Origin: Citricoccus sp. WCRC_4
Lineage (GTDB): Bacteria; Actinomycetota; Actinomycetes; Actinomycetales; Micrococcaceae
Assembly (NCBI GenBank): GCA_026645375.1
Contig: JAPFFX010000400.1
Span: 1-6,535 of the forward strand
Direction: 5' to 3'
Length of the DNA stretch: 6,535 bases
Shown: in pieces, positions 1-5,446 of the stretch
Layout: each line of letters opens with the position of its first letter
Numbering within the stretch: the stretch's first letter is position 1
Program-made: the position numbers and the translations under genes
Notes under the pieces: model-generated
Databases searched by the model: none
What the model was told of the DNA's origin: nothing
What the model saw: only the letters and a program-made list of their open reading frames with translations

Positions 1-1
1 G

Positions 2-460
2 CCCGGGGGCACCCCCGCGGCCCGCACGGCGCGGCCGTCGTCGGGCCCGTCCCGGCCCGCCGTCGTCGAGCCCGTGCCGGCCCGGAACTTCTCGGGACGT
101 TCCGTGGCCCTGCTGGTGGTGCTGTTCGTGGCCGCCGTCCTGCTGGCCCCGACCCTGCGCGTGTACCTGGACCAGCAGGCCGAGTTGCGGGCCGTCCAGG
201 AGGACATCTCCGCCCAGCAGGAGGAGCAGCGCCGGCTCACCGCCCAGATCGCCCGCTGGGACGATCCCGCCTACATCCAGCAGCAGGCCCGGGACCGGTT
301 CAACCTCGTCATGCCGGGGGAGAAGGCCTACATGGTGATCGGCGGCGACGAGACGATCGAGGATCCCGTCCCCGGTCCGGCCAGCCCCGGTGAGGTCAAC
401 CCGGACATGCCCTGGGCCGACGCGCTCTGGGATTCCGTGGTGCGGGCCGGCACGGACTGA
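2..460 (+). CDS. FtsB/DivIC-family septum formation initiator protein, 5' end outside the window
   Basis: Bitopic inner-membrane divisome protein. Family members work with FtsL and FtsQ-type partners at the septum through a periplasmic coiled coil. The frame is open from the left edge to TGA at 458-460. The first possible start inside the window is GTG at 74, but the 24 codons before it encode a Pro/Arg/Ala-rich stretch typical of the cytoplasmic tail of actinobacterial members, and there is no ribosome binding site near 74. I therefore infer that the true start is upstream. Counting from GTG 74, residues 11-28 form one hydrophobic helix, 30-60 a Gln/Glu-rich coiled coil, and 61-87 the family hallmark: RWDDPAYI followed by ARDRFNLVMPGEKAY. 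An acidic, Pro-rich tail follows. The next gene starts 56 bases downstream in the DUF501-Ppx order usual in actinobacteria. The family is clear; whether it is the FtsB or the DivIC counterpart cannot be decided here. Confidence 0.88.
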   Translation, partial: PGGTPAARTARPSSGPSRPAVVEPVPARNFSGRSVALLVVLFVAAVLLAPTLRVYLDQQAELRAVQEDISAQQEEQRRLTAQIARWDDPAYIQQQARDRFNLVMPGEKAYMVIGGDETIEDPVPGPASPGEVNPDMPWADALWDSVVRAGTD

Positions 461-462
461 GA

Positions 463-468
463 TAGGCT
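463..468 (+). promoter_or_regulatory. possible internal -10 box (TAGGCT)
   Basis: TAGGCT lies three bases after the septum-gene stop and fits the actinobacterial TANNNT -10 pattern. Transcription would start near 475, giving a leader of about 40 bases before the GTG at 517. No convincing -35 is seen 16-19 bases upstream, so this is a weak suggestion that the DUF501-Ppx gene may have its own promoter as well as operon read-through. Confidence 0.2.
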
Positions 469-478
469 GATCCGCCGC

Positions 479-498
479 CGTACCCGTCCGTACCCGTC
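479..498 (+). repeat. 10-bp tandem direct repeat (two perfect copies)
   Basis: CGTACCCGTC occurs twice head to tail (479-488 and 489-498), followed by a partial CGTC-like continuation. It sits in the short spacer between the septum gene and the DUF501-Ppx gene. It could be a slippage product or a direct-repeat binding site; nothing else in the sequence indicates a function. Confidence 0.6.
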
Positions 499-507
499 GT
501 CAGCCCC

Positions 508-512
508 GGAGG
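508..512 (+). promoter_or_regulatory. ribosome binding site fixing the GTG start at 517
   Basis: GGAGG, embedded in CCGGAGGA, ends four bases before GTG 517. It is the only strong Shine-Dalgarno sequence seen upstream of a start in the window, and it supports the first codon of the fusion gene at 517 rather than a later start. Confidence 0.75.
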
Positions 513-516
513 ATTC

Positions 517-2253
517 GTGAATCAGGACCTGGACCGCACGCCCACGCCGCAGGACCTGGACACCATCAGCCTGCAATTGGGGCGCCCGGCCCGCGATGTC
601 GTGGAGATCGGGGCGCGTTGCGTGTGCGGCAACCCGCTGGTGGCCACCACGGCCCCGCGGCTGTCCAACGGCATCCCCTTCCCCACGACCTTCTACCTGA
701 CCCACCCCGTGCTGACCGCCGCCGTCTCCCGCCTCGAGGCCGCCGGGGTCATGGCGGAGATGACCGAGCGGCTGCAGCAGGACCGGGAGCTGGCCGCGCA
801 CTACCGCGCCGCCCACGAGGCCTACCTCACCGAGCGCGACAGGGTCGGGGCGGTGGCCGGCACGGACGGCGTCCCGGAGATCCGCGGGATCTCGGCTGGC
901 GGCATGCCCGACCGCGTGAAGTGCCTGCACGTGCTGGTGGGCCATTCCCTCGCCGCCGGGCCGGGCGTCAACCCGCTGGGGGACGAGGCCCTGGAGGCCA
1001 TCCGCCAGGACTGGACCACCGATCGGTGCTGGTGTGCCGGGGCCTGGGACCCGGAGGCGCCCGTGCCCAGCCGGGACCTCAGCCGCCACGTGCGGCGCCT
1101 GGCCGGTGAGCGCAACCCCGTCATGACCGAGACGGAGGCCCCGCCGACCGCGGCACGGCGGCAGGCCACCCCGGCCGGCCGAGTGGTGGGCGCCATCGAC
1201 TGCGGCACCAACTCCATCCGGTTGCTCGTGGCCCGGGTCGAGGGGCCCGACGGCGGCGCGGCCGGGGGAGTGACGGGGGGCGCCGGCGGCGTGGGGGCCG
1301 TGCGGCTGGTGGACCTGCACCGGGAGATGCGCGTCGTGCGGCTGGGCGAGGGCGTGGACGCCACCGGGCAGCTGTCCGAGGCCGCCCTGGAGCGCACCTT
1401 CGCCGCCGCCGAGGACTATGCGCGTACCCTGCGCCGGCTGGGCGCCGAGTCCGTGCGCTTCGTGGCCACCTCGGCGAGCCGGGACGCCCGCAACGCCGAG
1501 GTGTTCACGGCGGGCATCCGCGAGCGGCTGGGCGTGGAACCGGAGGTCATCTCCGGGGACGAGGAGGCGGCCCTGTCCTTCGCCGGGGCGGCCTCGGTCC
1601 TGGACCCCGGCGCACTGACCGGCGTTGACGCCCCCGCGGGCACTGAGGGCAGCCCCGAGGGCCCGGCCGCGGCGGACGGCAGCGACCGCACGGTGCTCGT
1701 GGTGGACCTCGGCGGCGGGTCCACCGAGTTCGTCCTCGGCACGCTCGACGGCCCCGAGGGCCCGCAGGTCACCCAGGCGATTAGCGTCCCGATGGGGTGC
1801 GTGCGGTTCACCGAACGCCATCTGCACGGTGACCCGCCCACGCCCGAAGAGATCGCCGCGGCCACCGCGGACATCGACGCGGTGCTCGACGAGGTCGAGG
1901 CCGCCGTCCCGCTCGGGCAGGCCGCCGCCGTCGTCGGGGTGGCCGGGACCATCACCACGGTCACGGCCGCCGCCCTGGGCCTGACCGAGTACGACGCCGC
2001 GGCGATCCACGGCACCCGGCTGGACCTGGCGACGACCACCCGCATCTCCGGACAGCTGCTGGCCGCCAGCCGGACGGAACGGGCCGCGCTGCCCTACATG
2101 CATCCCGGCCGCGTGGACGTGATCGGCGCCGGGGCCCTGATCTGGTCCACCCTGCTGCGACGCGTGGAGCGTGCCACCGGGGGAGCGGTGGCCTCGGCGA
2201 TCACCTCCGAGCACGACATCCTGGACGGGATCGCCCTGTCCCAGCTCGCGTGA
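517..2253 (+). CDS. DUF501 - Ppx/GppA exopolyphosphatase fusion protein
   Basis: One 578-residue ORF holds two domains that are usually separate adjacent genes in actinobacteria. Residues 1 to about 190 are DUF501 (function unknown), with conserved-looking RCVCGNP (C35, C37), GGMPDRVKCLH (129-138, C136, H138) and DRCWC (C171, C173); the Cys/His pattern might bind metal. Residues 203-578 are a cytoplasmic Ppx/GppA phosphatase of the ASKHA ATPase fold. Family members release phosphate from polyphosphate or hydrolyse pppGpp. It has the phosphate-1 loop AIDCGTNSIRLL (226-237), HREMRVVRLGEGVD, ATSASRDARN, ISGDEEA (345-351, holding the acidic residues expected at the active site) and the phosphate-2 loop VVDLGGGSTEF (395-405). 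It lacks a C-terminal HD domain, like the short actinobacterial forms. Two low-complexity inserts (Gly-rich 243-261; Pro/Gly/Ala-rich 363-390) make the domain longer than the usual 310-320 residues. Met203 (ATG at 1123, weak upstream GGTGAG) could be an internal start. No stop or frameshift separates the domains. Family assignment is strong; the substrate is inferred. Confidence 0.93.
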   Translation: MNQDLDRTPTPQDLDTISLQLGRPARDVVEIGARCVCGNPLVATTAPRLSNGIPFPTTFYLTHPVLTAAVSRLEAAGVMAEMTERLQQDRELAAHYRAAHEAYLTERDRVGAVAGTDGVPEIRGISAGGMPDRVKCLHVLVGHSLAAGPGVNPLGDEALEAIRQDWTTDRCWCAGAWDPEAPVPSRDLSRHVRRLAGERNPVMTETEAPPTAARRQATPAGRVVGAIDCGTNSIRLLVARVEGPDGGAAGGVTGGAGGVGAVRLVDLHREMRVVRLGEGVDATGQLSEAALERTFAAAEDYARTLRRLGAESVRFVATSASRDARNAEVFTAGIRERLGVEPEVISGDEEAALSFAGAASVLDPGALTGVDAPAGTEGSPEGPAAADGSDRTVLVVDLGGGSTEFVLGTLDGPEGPQVTQAISVPMGCVRFTERHLHGDPPTPEEIAAATADIDAVLDEVEAAVPLGQAAAVVGVAGTITTVTAAALGLTEYDAAAIHGTRLDLATTTRISGQLLAASRTERAALPYMHPGRVDVIGAGALIWSTLLRRVERATGGAVASAITSEHDILDGIALSQLA

Positions 2254-3665
2254 GGACGGGTCCGGCCCGGCGGGTGCTCGCGGCGGTCCTGGTCGCCGGG
2301 CTCACCCTGGTCTCCCCGGTCTCGCCCGCATCCCCCCTGGCCCCGTCGCTGCGGCCGGCGGCCGCGGACGAGTGGCGCGAGGGACAGTACTGGCTCCAGG
2401 AGTACGGATTCCGCCAGGCCTGGGACCGCACCCGCGGCGAGGGGGTCACCGTGGCCGTCATCGACACCGGGATCGACGCGGCCCACCCCGACCTGACCGG
2501 CCAGGTGGTCGGCGGCACCGACGTCTCCGGGGCCGGCGGGGCCGAGGGCACCGCGCCGGTGGGACCGGTGCCCGAGCACGGGACCCTCGTGGCCTCCGTG
2601 CTCGCCGGGCACGGACACCACGGCGGGGACCGTCCCGCCGCCGGGCCGGCCAGCCCCGCCGCCACGGGATCCGCCACGGGGTCCGCCCCGGCCTCCCCGT
2701 CGCCGTCGTCCGAGTCCCCCGCCGCCCCCGTGGAGGACGCGACCGGCACGGAACCCGGACCGGACGGCGTCATCGGGGTGGCGCCGGAGGCGAGGCTGCT
2801 GTCGGTCTCGGTGAACCTGGGTGATGACAACCCCCACGGGCCGGCCCCCGAGGACCAGATCGCCGAGGCCGTCACCTGGGCCGTCGACCACGGCGCGGAC
2901 GTCATCAACATGTCCCTGGGCTCCAATCGCCAGGACTGGCCGGAGAGCTGGGACCGGGCCTTCCTGCACGCGGAGCAGAACGACGTCGTCATCGTCGCCG
3001 CAGCGGGCAACCGCGCCTCCGGTGCCATGACGGCCGGCGCGCCCGCCACCATCCCGGGGGTGCTGACCGTCGCCGGGCTGAACGCCGACGGCACGGCCAG
3101 CTGGGACGCGTCCACGGAGGGGATCTCCATCGGCGTGGCCGCACCCGCCCACCCCCTCGTCGGCGCCGTCCCCGGGGGAGGCCACCAGCAGTGGCAGGGC
3201 ACCAGCGGCGCCGCACCGCTGGTGGCCGGGCTCGCCGCCCTCGTCCGGTCCGCCCACCCCGAGATGCCAGCCCACCAGGTCATCCACCGGATCCTCAGCA
3301 CCGCCCGGGACGCCGGCATCCCCGGTGAGGACCCCGTCTACGGCCACGGCGTCATCGACGCCGCGGCCGCGGTGACCGCCGAGGTGGAACAGGTGGACCG
3401 CAACCCCATGAACACGATCGCCGACTGGATCCGGGTGCACCGCCGGGTCGAGGGCCCCGCCGCCGCACCGGCGGGACCCCCGGCGGCGTCCCCGAGCGGG
3501 CCGGCGTCGACCCCCGCACCGGCGGCCACCGCAGTGCCGCAGGCCGCCCCGCCCACCGACCCGGTCCCGGGCCTGCAACCGGCCCTCGTGCTGGGGACCG
3601 GGCTGGCCGTCGTCGCCCTGCTCGGCACCGGCGTGGTGCTGGCGATGCGGCGGCGCGGGCGCTGA
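2250..3665 (+). CDS. S8 (subtilisin-type) serine protease, mycosin-like, secreted and membrane-anchored
   Basis: Probable extracytoplasmic serine endopeptidase of 471 residues. The N-terminus is Sec-type: RTGPARR, then a hydrophobic core at 9-21, with a plausible cleavage after PAAA (36-39). The catalytic triad is complete: D72 in VIDTGID, H110 in HGTLVAS, S319 in GTSGAAP, plus the oxyanion Asn N254 in AAAGN. The Pro/Ala/Ser-rich stretch 124-172, just after the His motif, is a surface-loop insertion where type VII secretion mycosins also carry a long loop. A Pro/Ala-rich spacer (401-444) leads to a transmembrane helix (445-466) and a short basic tail (RRRGR), so the protease domain faces outside. 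This is mycosin architecture, but no ESX gene is visible, so a type VII role is not supported. GTG 2250 overlaps the preceding stop (GTGA, 2250-2253), and no strong ribosome binding site is seen, which suggests translational coupling. The substrate is unknown. Confidence 0.92.
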   Translation: MRTGPARRVLAAVLVAGLTLVSPVSPASPLAPSLRPAAADEWREGQYWLQEYGFRQAWDRTRGEGVTVAVIDTGIDAAHPDLTGQVVGGTDVSGAGGAEGTAPVGPVPEHGTLVASVLAGHGHHGGDRPAAGPASPAATGSATGSAPASPSPSSESPAAPVEDATGTEPGPDGVIGVAPEARLLSVSVNLGDDNPHGPAPEDQIAEAVTWAVDHGADVINMSLGSNRQDWPESWDRAFLHAEQNDVVIVAAAGNRASGAMTAGAPATIPGVLTVAGLNADGTASWDASTEGISIGVAAPAHPLVGAVPGGGHQQWQGTSGAAPLVAGLAALVRSAHPEMPAHQVIHRILSTARDAGIPGEDPVYGHGVIDAAAAVTAEVEQVDRNPMNTIADWIRVHRRVEGPAAAPAGPPAASPSGPASTPAPAATAVPQAAPPTDPVPGLQPALVLGTGLAVVALLGTGVVLAMRRRGR

Positions 3666-3674
3666 CATTGTGAC

Positions 3675-3694
3675 TTTGTGAGAAGTTTCACGAA
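3675..3694 (+). promoter_or_regulatory. dyad operator upstream of ndh, Rex-type or CRP/GlxR-type
   Basis: An imperfect palindrome TTTGTGA-N6-TCACGAA lies 29 bases before the ndh start. The core TGTGA-N6-TCAC has the spacing shared by Rex operators (TTGTGAA-N4-TTCACAA) and CRP/GlxR sites (TGTGA-N6-TCACA), with one mismatch in the last core base (G for A). Rex represses respiratory NADH-oxidising genes, including ndh in other bacteria, when NADH/NAD+ is low, so it fits the downstream gene; GlxR also controls respiratory genes in corynebacteria. The right half-site overlaps the proposed -35, as expected for a repressor. A further TTGTGA copy (3668-3673) and GTGA (3695-3698) flank it. The factor cannot be named from the site alone. 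Confidence 0.6.
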
Positions 3695-3716
3695 GTGACG
3701 GCCGCGGGTCTAGGGT
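3687..3716 (+). promoter_or_regulatory. promoter of ndh, leaderless type
   Basis: TTCACG (3687-3692, four of six matches to TTGACA) and TAGGGT (3711-3716, a TANNNT-type -10) are separated by 18 bases. Seven bases follow the -10 before ATG 3724, so transcription should begin at or next to the start codon. No good Shine-Dalgarno is present; AGGG at 3712-3715 is a weak alternative that would need an upstream start site. Confidence 0.5.
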
Positions 3717-3723
3717 GTAGCCC

Positions 3724-5151
3724 ATGGCTATTACCCCGCAGCTGTCTCCGAAGCCCCGTGTCCTGATCGTCGGCGGCGGTTACGCCGGCCTCTACGTCGC
3801 CAAGAACCTGGAGAAGAAGGTCAAGGAGCGTGGCGGCGTCGTCACCCTCGTCGACCCCCTTCCGTACATGACCTACCAGCCGTTCCTGCCGGAGGTCGTC
3901 GGCGGGCACATCGAGGCCCGCCACATCATCGTGGATCACCGCACCCACCTGAAGCAGACCGAGGTCGTCCAGGGCAAGGTCGTCAAGGTCGAGCACGCCC
4001 GCAAGACCGCCACCGTCCGGACCCCGGACGGCACCGAGTTCGAGGTCCCGTACCAGGACGTGGTCGTGACCGCCGGGGCCACCACCCGCACCTTCCCGAT
4101 CCCGGGCCTGGCCGAGGCCGGGATCGGCATGAAGACCGTCCAGGAGGCGCTGGCGCTCCGCAACCAGATCCTGGACCGGATCGAGGTCGCCTCCACTATG
4201 ACCGACGCCGCGGCACGCTCGCGCGCCCTGACCTTCGTGGTGGTCGGCGGTGGCTTCAACGGCGTCGAGACCATCTCCGAGATGGAGGACCTGATCCGGG
4301 CCGCCATCCGGAAGAACCCGCGCCTGGCCCAGTCCGACGCCCGCATCGTCCTCGTCGAGGCCATGGGCAAGATCATGCCGGAGGTCGGCGAGGACCAGGC
4401 CGTCGGGGTCGTCGAGCACCTGAAGTCCCGCGGCATCGAGGTGCTGCTGAACACGTCGCTGTCCGGCGCCGAGGGCGGCGTGCTGAAGCTGATCAACATG
4501 CAGGACAAGTCCGATGCCGGGTCGTTCGAGGCCGACACCCTGGTCTGGACGGCGGGCGTGGCCGCCAACGCCGTCGCCAAGCAGACCGACTTCCCGGTGG
4601 AGCCGCGGGGCCGGATCGAGGTCACCCCGACCCTGCAGGTCAAGGACGGCGAGGACGGCGTCCTCGAGGGCGCCTGGAGCTGCGGCGACGTGGCCGCCGT
4701 GCCGGACCTGACCGGTGACGGCCCGGGTGGGCACTGCGTCCCCAACGCCCAGCACGCGGTGCGCCAGGCCCGTCGCCTCGCCGCCAACCTGCTGGCCGTC
4801 CGCTTCGGCGAGGGGGCCGTGGAGGAGTACGTCCACAAGTCCCTGGGTGCCGTCGCGGGCCTCGGCGTCGGCAAGGGCGTCGGCAACCCGATGGGCCTGA
4901 AGATCTCCGGCATCCCGGCCTGGATGGCGCACCGCGGCTACCACGGCATGGCCATGCCCACCTACGAGCGCAAGGCCCGCGTGATCACCAACTGGGCCCT
5001 GTCCGCGATCTTCGGCCGGGACACCACCGCGATCGAGGAGCTCGAGACCCCGCACAACGCCTTCCTCGAGGCCGCCGGTGGCGAACTGAAGGCGGGCCGG
5101 TTCTCGAACCGCAAGGCCATCGGCCACGCCGAGCAGTACGAGAACGCCTGA
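3724..5151 (+). CDS. ndh: type II NADH dehydrogenase (NDH-2), FAD-dependent NADH:menaquinone oxidoreductase
   Basis: A 475-residue single-subunit, non-proton-pumping enzyme that passes electrons from NADH through FAD to the quinone pool at the inner face of the membrane. The first Rossmann motif VLIVGGGYAGL (13-23), with acidic D44 in TLVDPLPY, binds FAD. Residues 50-58 (TYQPFLPEV) are typical of NDH-2. The second dinucleotide motif VVVGGGFNGVE (172-182) binds NADH. CGD (320-322) is the late FAD motif, and PNAQHAVRQ (340-348) matches the AQxA region near the quinone site. The C-terminal third (about 390-430, ending in TYERKARVITNWALSAIFGRD) is the usual membrane-association region of actinobacterial NDH-2. 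Length is close to the mycobacterial enzymes. ATG 3724 is the first in-frame ATG after the promoter and sits at the expected leaderless position. The gene appears monocistronic, with a hairpin 6 bases after the stop. Other FAD/NAD oxidoreductases are much less likely given the full motif set. Confidence 0.95.
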   Translation: MAITPQLSPKPRVLIVGGGYAGLYVAKNLEKKVKERGGVVTLVDPLPYMTYQPFLPEVVGGHIEARHIIVDHRTHLKQTEVVQGKVVKVEHARKTATVRTPDGTEFEVPYQDVVVTAGATTRTFPIPGLAEAGIGMKTVQEALALRNQILDRIEVASTMTDAAARSRALTFVVVGGGFNGVETISEMEDLIRAAIRKNPRLAQSDARIVLVEAMGKIMPEVGEDQAVGVVEHLKSRGIEVLLNTSLSGAEGGVLKLINMQDKSDAGSFEADTLVWTAGVAANAVAKQTDFPVEPRGRIEVTPTLQVKDGEDGVLEGAWSCGDVAAVPDLTGDGPGGHCVPNAQHAVRQARRLAANLLAVRFGEGAVEEYVHKSLGAVAGLGVGKGVGNPMGLKISGIPAWMAHRGYHGMAMPTYERKARVITNWALSAIFGRDTTAIEELETPHNAFLEAAGGELKAGRFSNRKAIGHAEQYENA

Positions 5152-5157
5152 GCGTCC

Positions 5158-5174
5158 GGGAGCCCCGTGCTCCC
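5158..5174 (+). terminator. short hairpin after ndh, possible terminator
   Basis: GGGAGC (5158-5163) and GCTCCC (5169-5174) form a perfect 6-bp stem with a 5-base loop, 6 bases after the ndh stop. No T-run follows, so as an intrinsic terminator it would be the U-poor type often proposed in high-GC actinobacteria. Confidence 0.45.
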
Positions 5175-5220
5175 TCGGTGCACCGCCTGACGACGTGGTC
5201 CGCGTGGTGAGGCGCACCGA
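5175..5220. repeat. imperfect inverted repeat in the ndh-tRNA spacer
   Basis: TCGGTGC (5175-5181) pairs with GCACCGA (5214-5220); after one mismatch, CC (5183-5184) can pair with GG (5211-5212). The loop is about 26 bases. It directly follows the ndh hairpin. It may be chance in such GC-rich DNA or part of a composite end-of-transcript structure. Confidence 0.3.
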
Positions 5221-5226
5221 TCACGC

Positions 5227-5265
5227 GCTGCGGCCCGGTACCCTTGAGGGGTCCCGGGCCGCAGC
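5227..5265. repeat. long perfect hairpin just upstream of the tRNA gene
   Basis: GCTGCGGCCCGG (5227-5238) is exactly complementary to 5254-5265, a 12-bp perfect stem. After one T/C mismatch, ACCC (5240-5243) also pairs with GGGT (5249-5252) around the loop TTGAG. It ends 5 bases before the tRNA. It has no T-run on either side. It could be a bidirectional terminator for upstream read-through, a protein-binding palindrome, or a structure in the tRNA 5' leader. Confidence 0.6.
5239..5244 (+). promoter_or_regulatory. possible -10 of the tRNA promoter (TACCCT)
   Basis: TACCCT fits the TANNNT actinobacterial -10 pattern, and a start near 5251 would give a tRNA leader of about 20 bases, which is reasonable. 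It lies inside the loop-proximal part of the long hairpin. No good -35 is seen near 5216, so the call is tentative. Confidence 0.3.
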
Positions 5266-5270
5266 CGTCC

Positions 5271-5347
5271 GCCCCCGTGGCCCAATTGGCAGAGGCGAGC
5301 GACTTAAAATCGCTGTGTTGTGGGTTCGAGTCCCACCGGGGGCACCA
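5271..5347 (+). tRNA. tRNA-Leu, anticodon UAA, with class I-size variable loop
   Basis: The cloverleaf folds cleanly. The acceptor stem GCCCCCG (5271-5277) pairs with CGGGGGC (5337-5343), then discriminator A5344 and an encoded CCA (5345-5347). The anticodon stem AGCGA/TCGCT (5298-5302, 5310-5314) closes the loop CTTAAAA, giving anticodon TAA (5305-5307), which reads UUA and perhaps UUG. The T arm is GTGGG/CCCAC around TTCGAGT. The D arm is a 3-bp GCC/GGC stem with an 11-base loop containing GG, as in Leu-type tRNAs. The variable region, however, is only five bases (GTGTT, 5315-5319), whereas bacterial tRNA-Leu normally has a long class II arm. A73 and the anticodon favour leucine; charging is inferred. 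By eye I found no in-frame TTA codon in the protein genes of this window, so it would serve a rare codon. Confidence 0.9.
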
Positions 5348-5433
5348 CGCATGAAGCGCGTCCACGAGACCGCGCCGGCCCCGCGGGCTTCCCGAGCCGC
5401 CGCCAGGACCTCCCGGGTGGGGCGGCCCCGACC

Positions 5434-5439
5434 TACACT
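5434..5439 (+). promoter_or_regulatory. -10 box (TACACT) for the STAND regulator, leaderless spacing
   Basis: TACACT is a good TANNNT -10 and is followed by exactly 7 bases before GTG 5447, the same spacing as at ndh, so the transcript would start on the GTG. No clear -35 is visible upstream. The box supports GTG 5447 over the upstream in-frame ATG at 5351. Confidence 0.45.
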
Positions 5440-5446
5440 CGGGACC

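Noticed and set aside
74..76. GTG 74 as the true start of the septum protein
   Set aside because: No ribosome binding site precedes it and the open frame continues to the window edge with a typical basic, Pro-rich N-terminal tail, so an upstream start is more likely.
328..2214. Long minus-strand open frame of 628 codons opposite the DUF501-Ppx gene
   Set aside because: It is a shadow of high-GC coding sequence: Gly/Arg/His-rich with no domain motif, while the + strand frame carries clear conserved motifs throughout.
2250..3665. Type VII secretion locus based on the mycosin-like protease
   Set aside because: No WXG100, EccB, EccC, EccD or EccE sequence is present; the neighbours are division, polyphosphate and respiratory genes.
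2094..3725. Long minus-strand open frame opposite the protease gene
   Set aside because: Composition is low-complexity Gly/Arg/Asp and it lies opposite a complete S8 protease; there is no motif or ribosome binding site to support it.
3688..5217. Minus-strand open frame of 509 codons opposite ndh
   Set aside because: Asp/Gly/His-rich antisense translation of ndh, whose own frame contains all NDH-2 motifs; it would also run through the ndh promoter.
5271..5347. tRNA 3' end as an attachment site for an integrated element
   Set aside because: No integrase gene and no repeat of the tRNA 3' end is visible in the 1.2 kb downstream; the next gene is a regulator fragment, not a mobility gene.
5351..5446. 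ATG 5351 as start of the STAND regulator
   Set aside because: It would begin 4 bases after the tRNA without a proper ribosome binding site and add an Arg/Ala/Pro-rich stretch unlike the family; TACACT-N7-GTG supports 5447. It cannot be fully excluded.
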